Origin: JBCBGF01 sp038526915
GTDB lineage: Bacteria > Pseudomonadota > Alphaproteobacteria > Rhodobacterales > Rhodobacteraceae
Assembly: GCA_038526915.1 (NCBI GenBank)
Contig: JBCBGF010000016.1
Location: 1 to 30,248, forward strand
Length of the DNA stretch: 30,248 nucleotides
Direction of reading: 5' to 3'
Part shown: positions 8,210 through 16,210 of the stretch, piece by piece
How positions within the stretch are numbered: position 1 is the stretch's first letter
How the letters are laid out: every line of letters begins with the position of its first letter
Translations under genes and position numbers: made by a program
The notes under the pieces: generated by a model
Database searches by the model: none
The model's input: only the letters and a program-made list of their open reading frames with translations
Told to the model about the DNA's origin: nothing

Positions 8210-8217
8210 CATATCAA
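8204..8217. promoter_or_regulatory. FNR/FnrL-type box upstream of bchE
   Basis: TTGAC-ACAT-ATCAA matches the FNR consensus TTGAT-N4-ATCAA at nine of ten positions. A second, weaker copy (TTGAC-ACAT-GTCAT) is at 8179-8192, exactly 25 bp away. FnrL dependence of bchE is known in Rhodobacter sphaeroides, which fits an enzyme that works without oxygen. Confidence 0.7.
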
Positions 8218-8355
8218 ATCAGGTGCGCGGAAGCGCCTTTTGCCTGCGATCTGTCGGTTCGATGCCAAAATCGACGCGGACCCTGCGCTGCCACATGGCG
8301 CCGAATAGAGCGCGCGCGCCAAATTTCTGCCTAGGTCCTGTGGTTTGGCACCCCC

Positions 8356-9678
8356 ATGACAGTCGTGGGGACCGATCACACCACCCGCACGGACAGCCCG
8401 CTTCGGGTCTGGGCGGTCTTTGCGATGTGCGCGGCCATCATCTGGCTGACCGCAGGGCACAGCCCCTCGCCCGATCTCTATGCAACATGGCTGGCGGGCG
8501 AGTTCTTTGCGCAGGGCAATGCCACCGCAATCTACCCGCCTGACACCGATATCTTCCGCATGCGCCCGCCTGAGGCCTGGATCGCGCTGGAAACCGGGCG
8601 GGGATATGGAGGGGCGCTTTACCCCTACATCTATCCCCCGCTTTGGGCCGCGCTGGCGGGCCTGGCGCAGGGTGTGGTGACATTCGAGCAGGTCCTACCG
8701 GTAGCGACCGCCATCAATTCCGCGCTGTTGGCGGGGATGATTTGTCTGGCCTGGAACGCCAGTGGCCGGGCCATGCCCCTGCTTCTCTGGGCCGCGATTG
8801 CGATGGTGGCCGTGGTCGGCACCTATGCAGGGTTCCTCGCGATCAAGCAGAACCAGCCGCAGATTTTGGTTAGCTTTCTGATCGTGCTGGCCATCGAACG
8901 GCACCGGGCGGGGCGCACCGGTTGGGCCGGGGCCGCGCTGGCTTTGGCGGCGGCGATCAAGGTGTATCCGGCGCTCTTTGTGGTGTTCTACATCGTTGTG
9001 CGTGACTGGAGGGCGGTGCAGAGCTTTGCCCTTGTCGGGGCCGCATTGGCGGGGTTGTCCGTTGCATTGGCGGGCTGGCCGTTGCATGTGGTTTTCCTGG
9101 AACAGCTTTCAGCCCTGTCGAACACCATCCTGATGACACCGATCACGCTGACGCTCTGGGCCACGGTGGCGCAGTTTTTGGACCGCGACCTTTTCGAATA
9201 CGTCGTCTCCCCCTGGATAGGGGCCGCAACGGGTGAGGCGGGCGGGTGGTATGTGATGGCCAAGGGCCCGCTTCTCTCCGCCCTGTCGACCGTGGCGATG
9301 ATCGCGCTTCTGGCCGGGGCCGCGCGGCTCTATGCGCGCCGGGATGCGGGCACGCGTGCGATGTATCTCTGGCCCGCGGCGCTGGGCCTTCTGGCGCTAA
9401 TATCGCCCATCAGCTGGGTCTATCACTACCTGCCGGTTCTGGCCTTTGCCCCTGCCCTTTTGATCGGCTTGGGCCAGCGGGCAGGCATGCTCCTTCTGCT
9501 TGCAACCCTGCTGCCCCTGTCGCTGTGGGTGCTGCCGCATTTTGCCGACGTCACCCTAGTGTCGAACCCCCTGCAATTGGTCGCGACACTGGCCATCACG
9601 GCGATCACTGCGGGCTTTGCCGTGGCCGCCATCGGCCCCCGCACGGCCCCGCGGCAAGCGACCCTCGCCGACGCCTGA
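8356..9678 (+). CDS. GT87-type (DUF2029) multi-spanning membrane glycosyltransferase
   Basis: Predicted 440-residue integral membrane protein resembling glycosyltransferase family 87 (DUF2029), whose characterised members are polyprenol-phosphate-dependent mannosyltransferases. Visible features are a first hydrophobic segment at about 18-34, then DLYATWLAGEFF and the YPYIYPPLWA loop typical of these enzymes. At least eight further hydrophobic stretches follow, including the ISWVYHYLPVLAFAPALLIG segment near the C-terminus. The acceptor is unknown. The ATG at 8356 is the best start, although its ribosome site is weak. It is divergent from bchE across 204 bp and precedes carB by 83 bp; neither neighbour suggests a shared pathway. 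Confidence 0.75.
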   Translation: MTVVGTDHTTRTDSPLRVWAVFAMCAAIIWLTAGHSPSPDLYATWLAGEFFAQGNATAIYPPDTDIFRMRPPEAWIALETGRGYGGALYPYIYPPLWAALAGLAQGVVTFEQVLPVATAINSALLAGMICLAWNASGRAMPLLLWAAIAMVAVVGTYAGFLAIKQNQPQILVSFLIVLAIERHRAGRTGWAGAALALAAAIKVYPALFVVFYIVVRDWRAVQSFALVGAALAGLSVALAGWPLHVVFLEQLSALSNTILMTPITLTLWATVAQFLDRDLFEYVVSPWIGAATGEAGGWYVMAKGPLLSALSTVAMIALLAGAARLYARRDAGTRAMYLWPAALGLLALISPISWVYHYLPVLAFAPALLIGLGQRAGMLLLLATLLPLSLWVLPHFADVTLVSNPLQLVATLAITAITAGFAVAAIGPRTAPRQATLADA

Positions 9679-9761
9679 CACCATCCCCCGCAATCGGCTT
9701 GCACGCGCCCCGCGCCCCGGTATAACGCGGCCAATTTGCCGTCTGCCCGTGGGGAGCCCCG

Positions 9762-12700
9762 ATGCCCAAACGCACCGATATCCAGTCGATCATGATCATC
9801 GGAGCGGGGCCCATCGTCATCGGCCAGGCGTGTGAGTTCGACTATTCCGGAGCGCAGGCGTGTAAGGCGCTGCGGGAAGAAGGCTACCGGGTGATCCTGG
9901 TGAACTCGAACCCCGCCACGATCATGACCGACCCGGATATGGCGGATGCCACCTATATCGAGCCGATAACGCCGGAGATCGTGGCCAAGATCATCGAGAA
10001 GGAACGGCCCGATGCATTGCTGCCCACCATGGGCGGGCAGACTGGGCTGAACACCTCGCTGGCGCTGGAAGAGATGGGGGTGCTTGCGAAGTTCGGCGTC
10101 GAGATGATCGGCGCCAAGCGGGATGCCATCGAGATGGCCGAAGACCGCAAGCTTTTCCGCGAGGCGATGGACCGGATCGGGCTCGAGAACCCCAAGGCCA
10201 CCATCGCCAATACGCTCGAAGAATGCATGGAGGCGCTGGAGCATGTGGGCCTGCCCGCGATCATCCGGCCTGCCTTTACGCTGGGCGGCACCGGGGGCGG
10301 GATTGCCTATAACCGCGAGGAATATGAGGCGATCTGCAAGGGCGGCCTCGATGCCTCGCCCGTCAGCCAGATCCTGATCGACGAGAGCCTGCTCGGTTGG
10401 AAAGAATTCGAGATGGAGGTGGTGCGCGACACCGCCGACAACGCGATCATCATCTGCTCGATCGAGAACGTCGACCCGATGGGGGTGCATACGGGCGACT
10501 CGATCACCGTGGCGCCTGCGCTGACGCTGACCGACAAGGAATACCAGATCATGCGCAATGGCTCGATCGCCGTGCTGCGCGAGATCGGGGTGGAGACGGG
10601 TGGGTCGAACGTGCAATGGGCGATCAACCCCGCCGATGGACGGATGGTGGTGATCGAGATGAACCCACGTGTGTCGCGGTCGTCGGCGCTTGCATCCAAG
10701 GCCACGGGGTTCCCGATTGCCAAGATCGCGGCCAAGCTGGCGGTGGGGTATACGCTGGACGAGCTCGACAACGACATTACCAAGGTGACGCCTGCGTCCT
10801 TTGAGCCCACGATTGACTATGTCGTCACGAAGATCCCGCGCTTTGCGTTTGAGAAGTTTCCGGGCGCGCAGCCGGAACTGACCACGGCGATGAAGTCGGT
10901 GGGTGAGGCGATGGCCATCGGGCGGACGTTCCATGAGAGCCTGCAGAAGGCGCTGGCGAGTATGGAGACGGGTCTGACGGGCCTTGATGAGATCGACATT
11001 GCGGGGGCACCCGATGCCGCCGCGATCACAAAAGCCTTATCGAACCGCACCCCCGACCGCCTGCGCATCATCGCGCAAGCCATGCGGCACGGGCTGGCCG
11101 ATGACGATATACAGGCCGTCACCGATTTCGACCCCTGGTTCATCGCCCGCATCCGCGAGATCGTGGAGGCCGAAGACCGCATCCGCCATGATGGCCTACC
11201 CGTCACCGAAGAGGGCCTGCGCGCGGTCAAGATGATGGGTTTCTCGGACGCGCGCCTTGCCGCTTTGTCGGGGCGTGACGAGGCCAACATCGCCCGCGCG
11301 CGCCGCAACCTCGGCGTCAACGCCGTGTTCAAACGGATCGACACCTGTGCGGCGGAGTTCGAGGCGCAGACGCCCTACATGTATTCCACCTATGAGCACC
11401 CGGTGATGGGCGACGTGGAATGCGAGGCGCGGCCTTCGGATCGCAAGAAGGTGGTGATCCTGGGCGGCGGCCCGAACCGGATCGGCCAGGGGATTGAGTT
11501 CGATTACTGCTGCTGCCATGCGTGTTTTGCTCTGACGGAGGCGGGCTATGAGACGATCATGGTCAACTGCAACCCCGAGACGGTTTCGACGGATTACGAC
11601 ACGTCCGACCGGCTCTATTTCGAACCGCTGACGTTTGAGCATGTGATGGAGATCCTGCGGGTGGAGCAGGAGAACGGCACGCTCCACGGCGTGATCGTGC
11701 AGTTCGGAGGGCAGACGCCCTTGAAGCTCGCCAATGCGCTGCATGATGCAGGCATCCCGATCCTGGGCACCACGCCCGACGCCATCGACCTCGCCGAAGA
11801 TCGCGAGCGGTTTCAGGCGCTTGTGAATCAGTTGGGGCTGAAGCAGCCGAACAACGCCATCGCTTCGACCGACTTGGAAGCGATGGAGGCGGCGGAGGCC
11901 ATTGGCTACCCGCTGGTGATCCGCCCGTCCTACGTGCTGGGCGGTCGAGCCATGGAGATCGTGCGGGATACGCCGTCGCTTGAGCGGTATATCCGGGATG
12001 CGGTGGTGGTGTCGGGGGACAGCCCAGTGCTGCTCGACAGCTACCTCTCCGGGGCGGTTGAGATCGACGTCGATGCGCTGAGCGATGGCACCGATGTCCA
12101 CGTCGCGGGCATCATGCAGCATATCGAAGAGGCGGGCGTGCATTCGGGCGACAGTGCCTGTTCGCTGCCGCCCTATTCGTTGGACCCTGAGATTATCGAA
12201 AAGCTCAAGGTCCAGACCCGCGACCTGGCCCTTGCCTTGAACGTCGTGGGCCTGATGAACGTGCAGTTCGCGGTGAAGGATGGCGAGATCTACCTTATCG
12301 AAGTGAACCCCCGCGCCTCACGCACCGTGCCGTTTGTGGCCAAGGCTGTGAACTCGCCCATTGCAAGCATCGCCGCGCGACTGATGGCGGGGGAGCCCTT
12401 GTCAAACTTCGATCTGGTCGATCCGCAGATCGACAGTTTCGCGGTGAAAGAGGCCGTGTTGCCCTTCGCCCGGTTCCCCGGTGTCGATACCCTGCTGGGG
12501 CCGGAGATGCGCTCGACCGGTGAGGTGATGGGATCGGATGCGAATTTCCACCGCGCGTTCCTGAAGGCGCAGCTTGGCGCGGGCAACACCCTGCCTGACT
12601 CGGGCACGGTGTTTTTCTCGATCAAGGACGCCGACAAGACCCCGCAACTGATCGAGACGGCGCAGGCGTTGAAGGACCTCGGGCTGACGATCCTGGCCAC

Positions 12701-12989
12701 GCGGGGGACGGCGAAGTTCCTGACCGAGAACGGGATCGAGAGCGATGTGGTGAACAAGGCCTATGAGGGCGGGCGGACGATTGTCGACGTGATGAAGGAC
12801 GGCTTGGTGCAGCTCGTGATGAACACCACCGAAGGCGCGCAGGCGGTGGAAGACAGCCGGTCGATGCGCAACGTCGCGCTGATGGACAAGATCCCGTATT
12901 TCACGACAGCCGCAGCGGCGCATGCCACGGCGCTGGCGATGAAGGCTGCGAAAGAGGGCGAGATCGGGGTGCGGAGTTTGCAGGGGTAG
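9762..12989 (+). CDS. carB: Carbamoyl-phosphate synthase large subunit
   Basis: Predicted 1075-residue ammonia-using subunit of carbamoyl-phosphate synthase. With CarA it makes carbamoyl phosphate for arginine and pyrimidines. The two homologous ATP-grasp halves are complete: the first begins with PKRTDIQSIMIIGAGPIVIG and contains TLGGTGGGIAYN; the second begins near KKVVILGGGPNRIGQGIEFD and contains SYVLGGRAMEIV. The C-terminal MGS-like allosteric domain (about 940-1075) carries LATRGTAKFL and LVQLVMNT. Length is close to the E. coli enzyme. GGGAG lies about 8 bases before the ATG. carA is not in the window. Confidence 0.98.
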   Translation: MPKRTDIQSIMIIGAGPIVIGQACEFDYSGAQACKALREEGYRVILVNSNPATIMTDPDMADATYIEPITPEIVAKIIEKERPDALLPTMGGQTGLNTSLALEEMGVLAKFGVEMIGAKRDAIEMAEDRKLFREAMDRIGLENPKATIANTLEECMEALEHVGLPAIIRPAFTLGGTGGGIAYNREEYEAICKGGLDASPVSQILIDESLLGWKEFEMEVVRDTADNAIIICSIENVDPMGVHTGDSITVAPALTLTDKEYQIMRNGSIAVLREIGVETGGSNVQWAINPADGRMVVIEMNPRVSRSSALASKATGFPIAKIAAKLAVGYTLDELDNDITKVTPASFEPTIDYVVTKIPRFAFEKFPGAQPELTTAMKSVGEAMAIGRTFHESLQKALASMETGLTGLDEIDIAGAPDAAAITKALSNRTPDRLRIIAQAMRHGLADDDIQAVTDFDPWFIARIREIVEAEDRIRHDGLPVTEEGLRAVKMMGFSDARLAALSGRDEANIARARRNLGVNAVFKRIDTCAAEFEAQTPYMYSTYEHPVMGDVECEARPSDRKKVVILGGGPNRIGQGIEFDYCCCHACFALTEAGYETIMVNCNPETVSTDYDTSDRLYFEPLTFEHVMEILRVEQENGTLHGVIVQFGGQTPLKLANALHDAGIPILGTTPDAIDLAEDRERFQALVNQLGLKQPNNAIASTDLEAMEAAEAIGYPLVIRPSYVLGGRAMEIVRDTPSLERYIRDAVVVSGDSPVLLDSYLSGAVEIDVDALSDGTDVHVAGIMQHIEEAGVHSGDSACSLPPYSLDPEIIEKLKVQTRDLALALNVVGLMNVQFAVKDGEIYLIEVNPRASRTVPFVAKAVNSPIASIAARLMAGEPLSNFDLVDPQIDSFAVKEAVLPFARFPGVDTLLGPEMRSTGEVMGSDANFHRAFLKAQLGAGNTLPDSGTVFFSIKDADKTPQLIETAQALKDLGLTILATRGTAKFLTENGIESDVVNKAYEGGRTIVDVMKDGLVQLVMNTTEGAQAVEDSRSMRNVALMDKIPYFTTAAAAHATALAMKAAKEGEIGVRSLQG

Positions 12990-13646
12990 GCGCGAACCGG
13001 AGCCGGGACGGCGCCTGCCCGTGGGGTGGCGCAAGCACAGCTCGCCAGCTTGATTTATGGTCGCAAGGGACGTCTTCCCTGTCGCCGTTGCGCCCCGTGA
13101 GCCAAAGCGCCAGCCCGCCGGGACGGCGTCGTCCATTGTCGCTCGGACCAATGGCGCAACAAAGGACGACCGCTGGCCCGGCGCCTTCGGCTTGTTCCGG
13201 GCCTGATAAGGGTTCGCGTGAATGTACGCCATGGGCGGGTTCGACACACCTCCGGTATGCAAACCGCAGCCCCGGCCCTGAGCCGGGGCCTCTGCAAGGT
13301 TGCGAACGAGATCCCGGATCAAGTCCGGGACGGCGGAGGTAGGCGCAACAGGTCCCCTCTCCCACAGGGAGAGGGATAGGGAGAGGGGGCAAGGCTAGCC
13401 TCCCCCTCGGTCCCCCTCCTGACAGGAGGGGGAAGCGGCAGGGCGCGAGGCCAGCACAAAAGAGCACCGCCGCCCCGGCCTTGAGCCGTGGCCTCCCGCC
13501 ACCAGCCGTAAGAGGTCCCGGGTCAGGACCGGGACGGCGCAGCCCTCTAAACCAAGCACCCAAAAAATCCGAGGCGCCCGGGTCCCCGCAGACAGCCCCC
13601 TGTCCGCGAGGGCCTCGCGCGCCCCGTTCGCTCTCAAAATAACTTA
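12990..13646. repeat. Repeat-rich gap after carB, family A (copies 2a and 2b)
   Basis: No gene is supported in this 657-base stretch. Family A modules occupy about 13265-13545: GCCCCGG / CCGGGGC at about 13269-13288, TCCCGGA / TCCGGGA at 13312-13330, CCTCTCCC blocks at 13353-13385, a perfect TCCCCCTCCT-GAC-AGGAGGGGGA hairpin at 13411-13433, and a second CCGG-rich set at 13472-13537. The 22 bases at 13342-13363 are identical to 16170-16191. The part at 13000-13260 is different. It is less palindromic, and in one minus-strand frame it gives a short protein-like stretch from 13232 that then runs into the antisense of carB, so I do not call a gene. Confidence 0.7.
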
Positions 13647-13719
13647 CCGCCGGAAGCGGACGCCGCGGCACACCCCCCAGTGTGTCAGCGGCCCCCAGGT
13701 AACGTCCGTCTTCCGGCGG
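13647..13719. terminator. Long stem-loop at the 3' end of the J-domain gene
   Basis: The 16 bases at 13647-13662 pair with 13703-13719 with a single bulged base. Inside, GCCGC/GCGGC and GGCAC.../...GTGTC arms continue the pairing around a CCCCCA loop. It begins 6 bases beyond the J-domain stop on the minus strand and is followed there by TAAGTTATTTTG. It may act as a terminator or 3' stabiliser, or it may be a mobile palindromic unit. Confidence 0.6.
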
Positions 13720-13724
13720 GCCCC

Positions 13725-14309
13725 CTAGTCCTCCGCCTCGAACAGGATCCGCACGCTCCGCGCCCCCGGGAACATGCTTTCGCGCAATGCATCGGGCACG
13801 ATCACCTGCCCCTGACCGGCCGTGTCAGAGGCAAAGGTTACCACCTGAGGCTTCACCTTGCGGTTATCCTCAAGCTCGCCCGTGGGCAGCGCCACGCGGT
13901 TGGATCCTTCGCTGAGCGGAGTGCGAATGATGTAAGTGATGCGCCGGCCTTTGCGGCGCACGGCAGCGGCCACATGATCGGCCACCGATGTGCTTTTGGC
14001 ATTGCCCCCCTGCCCGGCCAGTTCATCGCGGCACAGCGTCGCCACATCCGGGGCCAGGTCCACGATCCGGGTCTGCACCGCCGGACGGCGGCTGCGCGTG
14101 GGCGCTTCCATCGGCGTATGCCCGTGGCGGCGGATCACGTCATAGGCGGCATTGATCCGCACAAACTCAGTGTCGGAGCCATTGCAGCGATCGGGATGGG
14201 TCTTGAAGGCCAGCGTGCGCCACGCCTCGCGCACTTCGGCTTCGGTTGCAGTGGCGCTGACCCCAAGGGTCGCAAGCGCATCGGCTTTTTCCTGGGCAAG
14301 GCTGACCAT
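13725..14309 (-). CDS. J-domain (DnaJ-like) protein with an uncharacterised C-terminal domain
   Basis: Predicted 194-residue protein. Residues 10-62 form a J domain: helix II (EAEVREAWRTLAFKTHPD), the HPD triplet at 38-40 needed to stimulate Hsp70 ATPase, then RINAAYDVIRRHG as helix III. There is no G/F region, zinc finger or standard DnaJ C-terminal substrate domain. Instead about 115 residues follow that I do not recognise, ending in a GARSVRILFEAED segment. It could bring DnaK to a particular client. The ATG at 14309 is chosen because the domain starts immediately after it; the ribosome site is weak (AAGAG about 12 bases away). It is followed by the strong stem-loop at 13647-13719. Confidence 0.75.
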   Translation of the reverse strand: MVSLAQEKADALATLGVSATATEAEVREAWRTLAFKTHPDRCNGSDTEFVRINAAYDVIRRHGHTPMEAPTRSRRPAVQTRIVDLAPDVATLCRDELAGQGGNAKSTSVADHVAAAVRRKGRRITYIIRTPLSEGSNRVALPTGELEDNRKVKPQVVTFASDTAGQGQVIVPDALRESMFPGARSVRILFEAED

Positions 14310-14658
14310 TTCAACGTCACTCTTTACTGGCACGCCGCGGACACACGTCCACGGCAGGGGGCTTCTAAAGTTCGGGCCTTGGGTTTGGGGCGCGGTCGCC
14401 TGACCGGGATCGGGGCACATGCCCCTGGGTCCGTGACAGTCACAACGACGGCGTTTTGGCCTTCACTCAGTTCACTCGGTACTCAACTCGTCTACGAGGC
14501 TTTAGGTACCATGTGCGCCGGGGGTGTCGAAGGTTTTTCGCAATTCTGACGGATTTATGGTTAACCGCGAGGCCAGTGGCGGTTTTCCGCAAACACTGCC
14601 TGTTGATTCACGGCGACTGTTTGCGATGTCGTGATAAAGGGCGGCGGTTGGGGCGGGG
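14310..14658. other. Non-coding gap upstream of the J-domain gene
   Basis: No gene is supported. Small dyads are present: an 11-base palindrome GTGACAGTCAC at 14433-14443, a GGGGCA/TGCCCC hairpin at about 14411-14424, and GCAAACA / TGTTTGC arms at 14589-14595 and 14618-14624, which lie behind the 14659 stop. Base composition is less GC-rich than the coding regions. The J-domain promoter presumably lies here but is not clear. Confidence 0.5.
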
Positions 14659-15114
14659 CTAGCCCGACTCTTCTTCCAGATGCAGCTTCATATCGATCAG
14701 CACTTTTTGCAGGGCCACCGTTTCCCGCAACAGCCGCTTGGCCTCGTTGATCGAGATCACGCCGTCTTCGATGGATTGCTGGTATTCGGCCATCAGCATC
14801 GCAAACCGCTGGGACAGGGCGATCACGTCCGCGTTCACGCCGCCGTCGGGCGCGTTGCGGCGTTCTGGGTCGTGGCTGAGCGTGCTGCCTGTAAGCTCGG
14901 CAAGCGCGCTGGTGACATGGGGGTAGCGCGCGGCCTCTTCCAGCGCGGCCACGCTATCGACGGGCATGAATCGATCGGCATGTTCGGGCGCGTCCGAATA
15001 GTAGCGTCCCAGCGTCGCCTTTGACTTGCCGGTCAGCTTGCAGGCCGCTTCGATGCCCACATCTTTGACCAAGGCCTCGGTATGTTTCTTCAGATAGCTG
15101 TGCAAAACGGCCAT
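14659..15114 (-). CDS. Small HTH-like protein, possibly related to phage CII-type regulators
   Basis: Predicted 151-residue soluble protein, not confidently assigned. The first 40 residues (HSYLKKHTEALVKDVG, then EAACKLTGKSKATLGRYYS) look like a helix-turn-helix in which GKSKATLGRYYS is the recognition helix. This resembles the N-terminus of phage regulatory CII (CP76) proteins. The C-terminal third (LSQRFAMLMAEYQQSIEDG, then INEAKRLLRETVALQKVLIDMK) is strongly helical and could dimerise. The ATG at 15114 has GGAGG 6 bases upstream, so it is clearly translated. No phage genes lie nearby, so a domesticated or purely bacterial regulator is likely. Confidence 0.7.
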   Translation of the reverse strand: MAVLHSYLKKHTEALVKDVGIEAACKLTGKSKATLGRYYSDAPEHADRFMPVDSVAALEEAARYPHVTSALAELTGSTLSHDPERRNAPDGGVNADVIALSQRFAMLMAEYQQSIEDGVISINEAKRLLRETVALQKVLIDMKLHLEEESG

Positions 15115-15487
15115 CCGACCCTCCTATCCCGCTGAAATCGGGGAATTGATACGACCGTTTCCCATTAATCGCATCGCAAGGGGATGTCAGTATCAAATAA
15201 GTCCCGGACCTCCGGGACGGTTTACGAGTGTCCGGCGCCCCCAGCGTCGGGGAAGGGTGGGGCCTGCCGACGCTCTTATCGTTATGGGATCGATGAGGCC
15301 GGTTCATCCGGCAGTCGCGCGGCGGGCCAGCGGCGTGAGAGAGGACCGGAAGATCTTGCATGACCCGTCCCGGGGCTGTCAGGATTTGAGAATGTCCTTC
15401 ATTCGCTGGCTCGTCACGCCCCCATATGTGTATGGGACGGTGTCTTGGGACCTTGTTCGCAGGGTCCCAAGACGCTAGCCACCGGCC
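15115..15487. other. Divergent non-coding region with hairpins before tdk
   Basis: The region holds the promoters of the 15114 gene (minus) and tdk (plus). It contains a GTCCCGGA-CC-TCCGGGAC palindrome at 15201-15218 and the two tandem hairpins listed separately. A 110-codon open frame at 15146-15478 has no ribosome site and unlikely composition, and I do not regard it as a gene. Confidence 0.6.
15421..15473 (+). promoter_or_regulatory. Two tandem hairpins in the tdk leader
   Basis: The first hairpin is CCCATA-TGTG-TATGGG at 15421-15436, a perfect 6-bp stem with a 4-base loop. The second pairs 15442-15452 (GTCTTGGGACC) with 15463-15473, a perfect 11-bp stem with a 10-base loop. The second ends 14 bases before the tdk ATG, where it could hinder ribosome access. 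There is no U-run, so it is not a normal intrinsic terminator. Confidence 0.5.
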
Positions 15488-16087
15488 ATGGCCAAGCTCT
15501 ATTTCCACTACTCCACCATGAACGCCGGCAAGTCGACGCTGCTCTTGCAGGCCTCGCACAACTATCGCGAACGGGGGATGGAGACGTATCTTCTGACCGC
15601 CCGGCTTGACCACCGCGCGGGCGAAGGTCGGATCGGGTCGCGCATCGGGATCAGCGCCGAGGCGGATACGTTTTCGCCGGGCGAAGATCTGTTCGCCAAA
15701 ATCGAAGGCCGGTTGGCGCGGGGCCCGGTGGCGTGCGTGTTTCTGGACGAGGCGCAGTTTTTGGAGACCGAACAGGTTTGGCAACTGGCCCGTGCCGTGG
15801 ATGATCTTGGCGTGCCGGTGATGTGCTATGGGCTGCGCGTGGATTTCCGGGGGCAGCTTTTCCCGGGCTCCGCCGCCCTTCTGGCGCTGGCCGATGAGAT
15901 GCGCGAGGCGCGCACGATCTGCCATTGCGGGAAGAAGGCGACGATGGTGGTGCGCACGGATGGCGCGGGGACAGTTCTGACCGAAGGCGCGCAGGTGCAG
16001 GTGGGCGGGAATGAGAGCTATGTGTCGCTCTGCCGAAAACATTGGCGCGAGGCGGTGGGCGATCGAGTGGTCGGGGAGAGTGAGTGA
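15488..16087 (+). CDS. tdk: Thymidine kinase
   Basis: Predicted 199-residue type II thymidine kinase that phosphorylates thymidine in the salvage route to dTTP. The P-loop STMNAGKST is at residues 9-17 and the Walker B FLDEAQF at about 85-91, with Glu88 as the probable catalytic base. The zinc-binding set C145, C147, C182 and H185 sits at the same numbers as in the E. coli enzyme. Length is typical. No clear Shine-Dalgarno sequence is seen; the strong hairpin ends just upstream of the start. It stands alone: the next gene is convergent and a family A repeat follows its stop. Confidence 0.96.
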   Translation: MAKLYFHYSTMNAGKSTLLLQASHNYRERGMETYLLTARLDHRAGEGRIGSRIGISAEADTFSPGEDLFAKIEGRLARGPVACVFLDEAQFLETEQVWQLARAVDDLGVPVMCYGLRVDFRGQLFPGSAALLALADEMREARTICHCGKKATMVVRTDGAGTVLTEGAQVQVGGNESYVSLCRKHWREAVGDRVVGESE

Positions 16088-16210
16088 ACTCCGCTGCCCC
16101 GGACTTGATCCGGGGCCTCAGCGCTACGAGGCAGGAGGTCTCGGACCCGCGTCCGGGACAGCGGGTTAAGGCGCAACAGGTCCCCTCTCCCGGCGGGAGA
16201 GGGTTACGGA
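16088..16210. repeat. Interspersed palindromic repeat, family A (copy 3)
   Basis: GCCCCGGA-CTTGA-TCCGGGGC lies at 16096-16116. An imperfect TCGGACC/GTCCGGGA pair sits at about 16141-16159, and CCCTCTCCC-GGC-GGGAGAGGG at 16183-16203. The 22 bases at 16170-16191 are identical to 13342-13363. The right end provides the stop codon and last codons of the convergent P-loop gene. Confidence 0.8.

Noticed and set aside
9426..10934. Minus-strand open frame of 502 codons opposite the GT87 gene and carB
   Set aside because: It is antisense to clear genes, with Arg/His-rich composition and no domain.
13265..13545. Repeated hairpins that could suggest a CRISPR array
   Set aside because: The units are palindromic modules of unequal length without regular spacers, and no cas genes are present.
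15146..15478. 110-codon frame between the HTH gene and tdk
   Set aside because: No ribosome site, repeat-like composition, and it crosses the two tdk leader hairpins.
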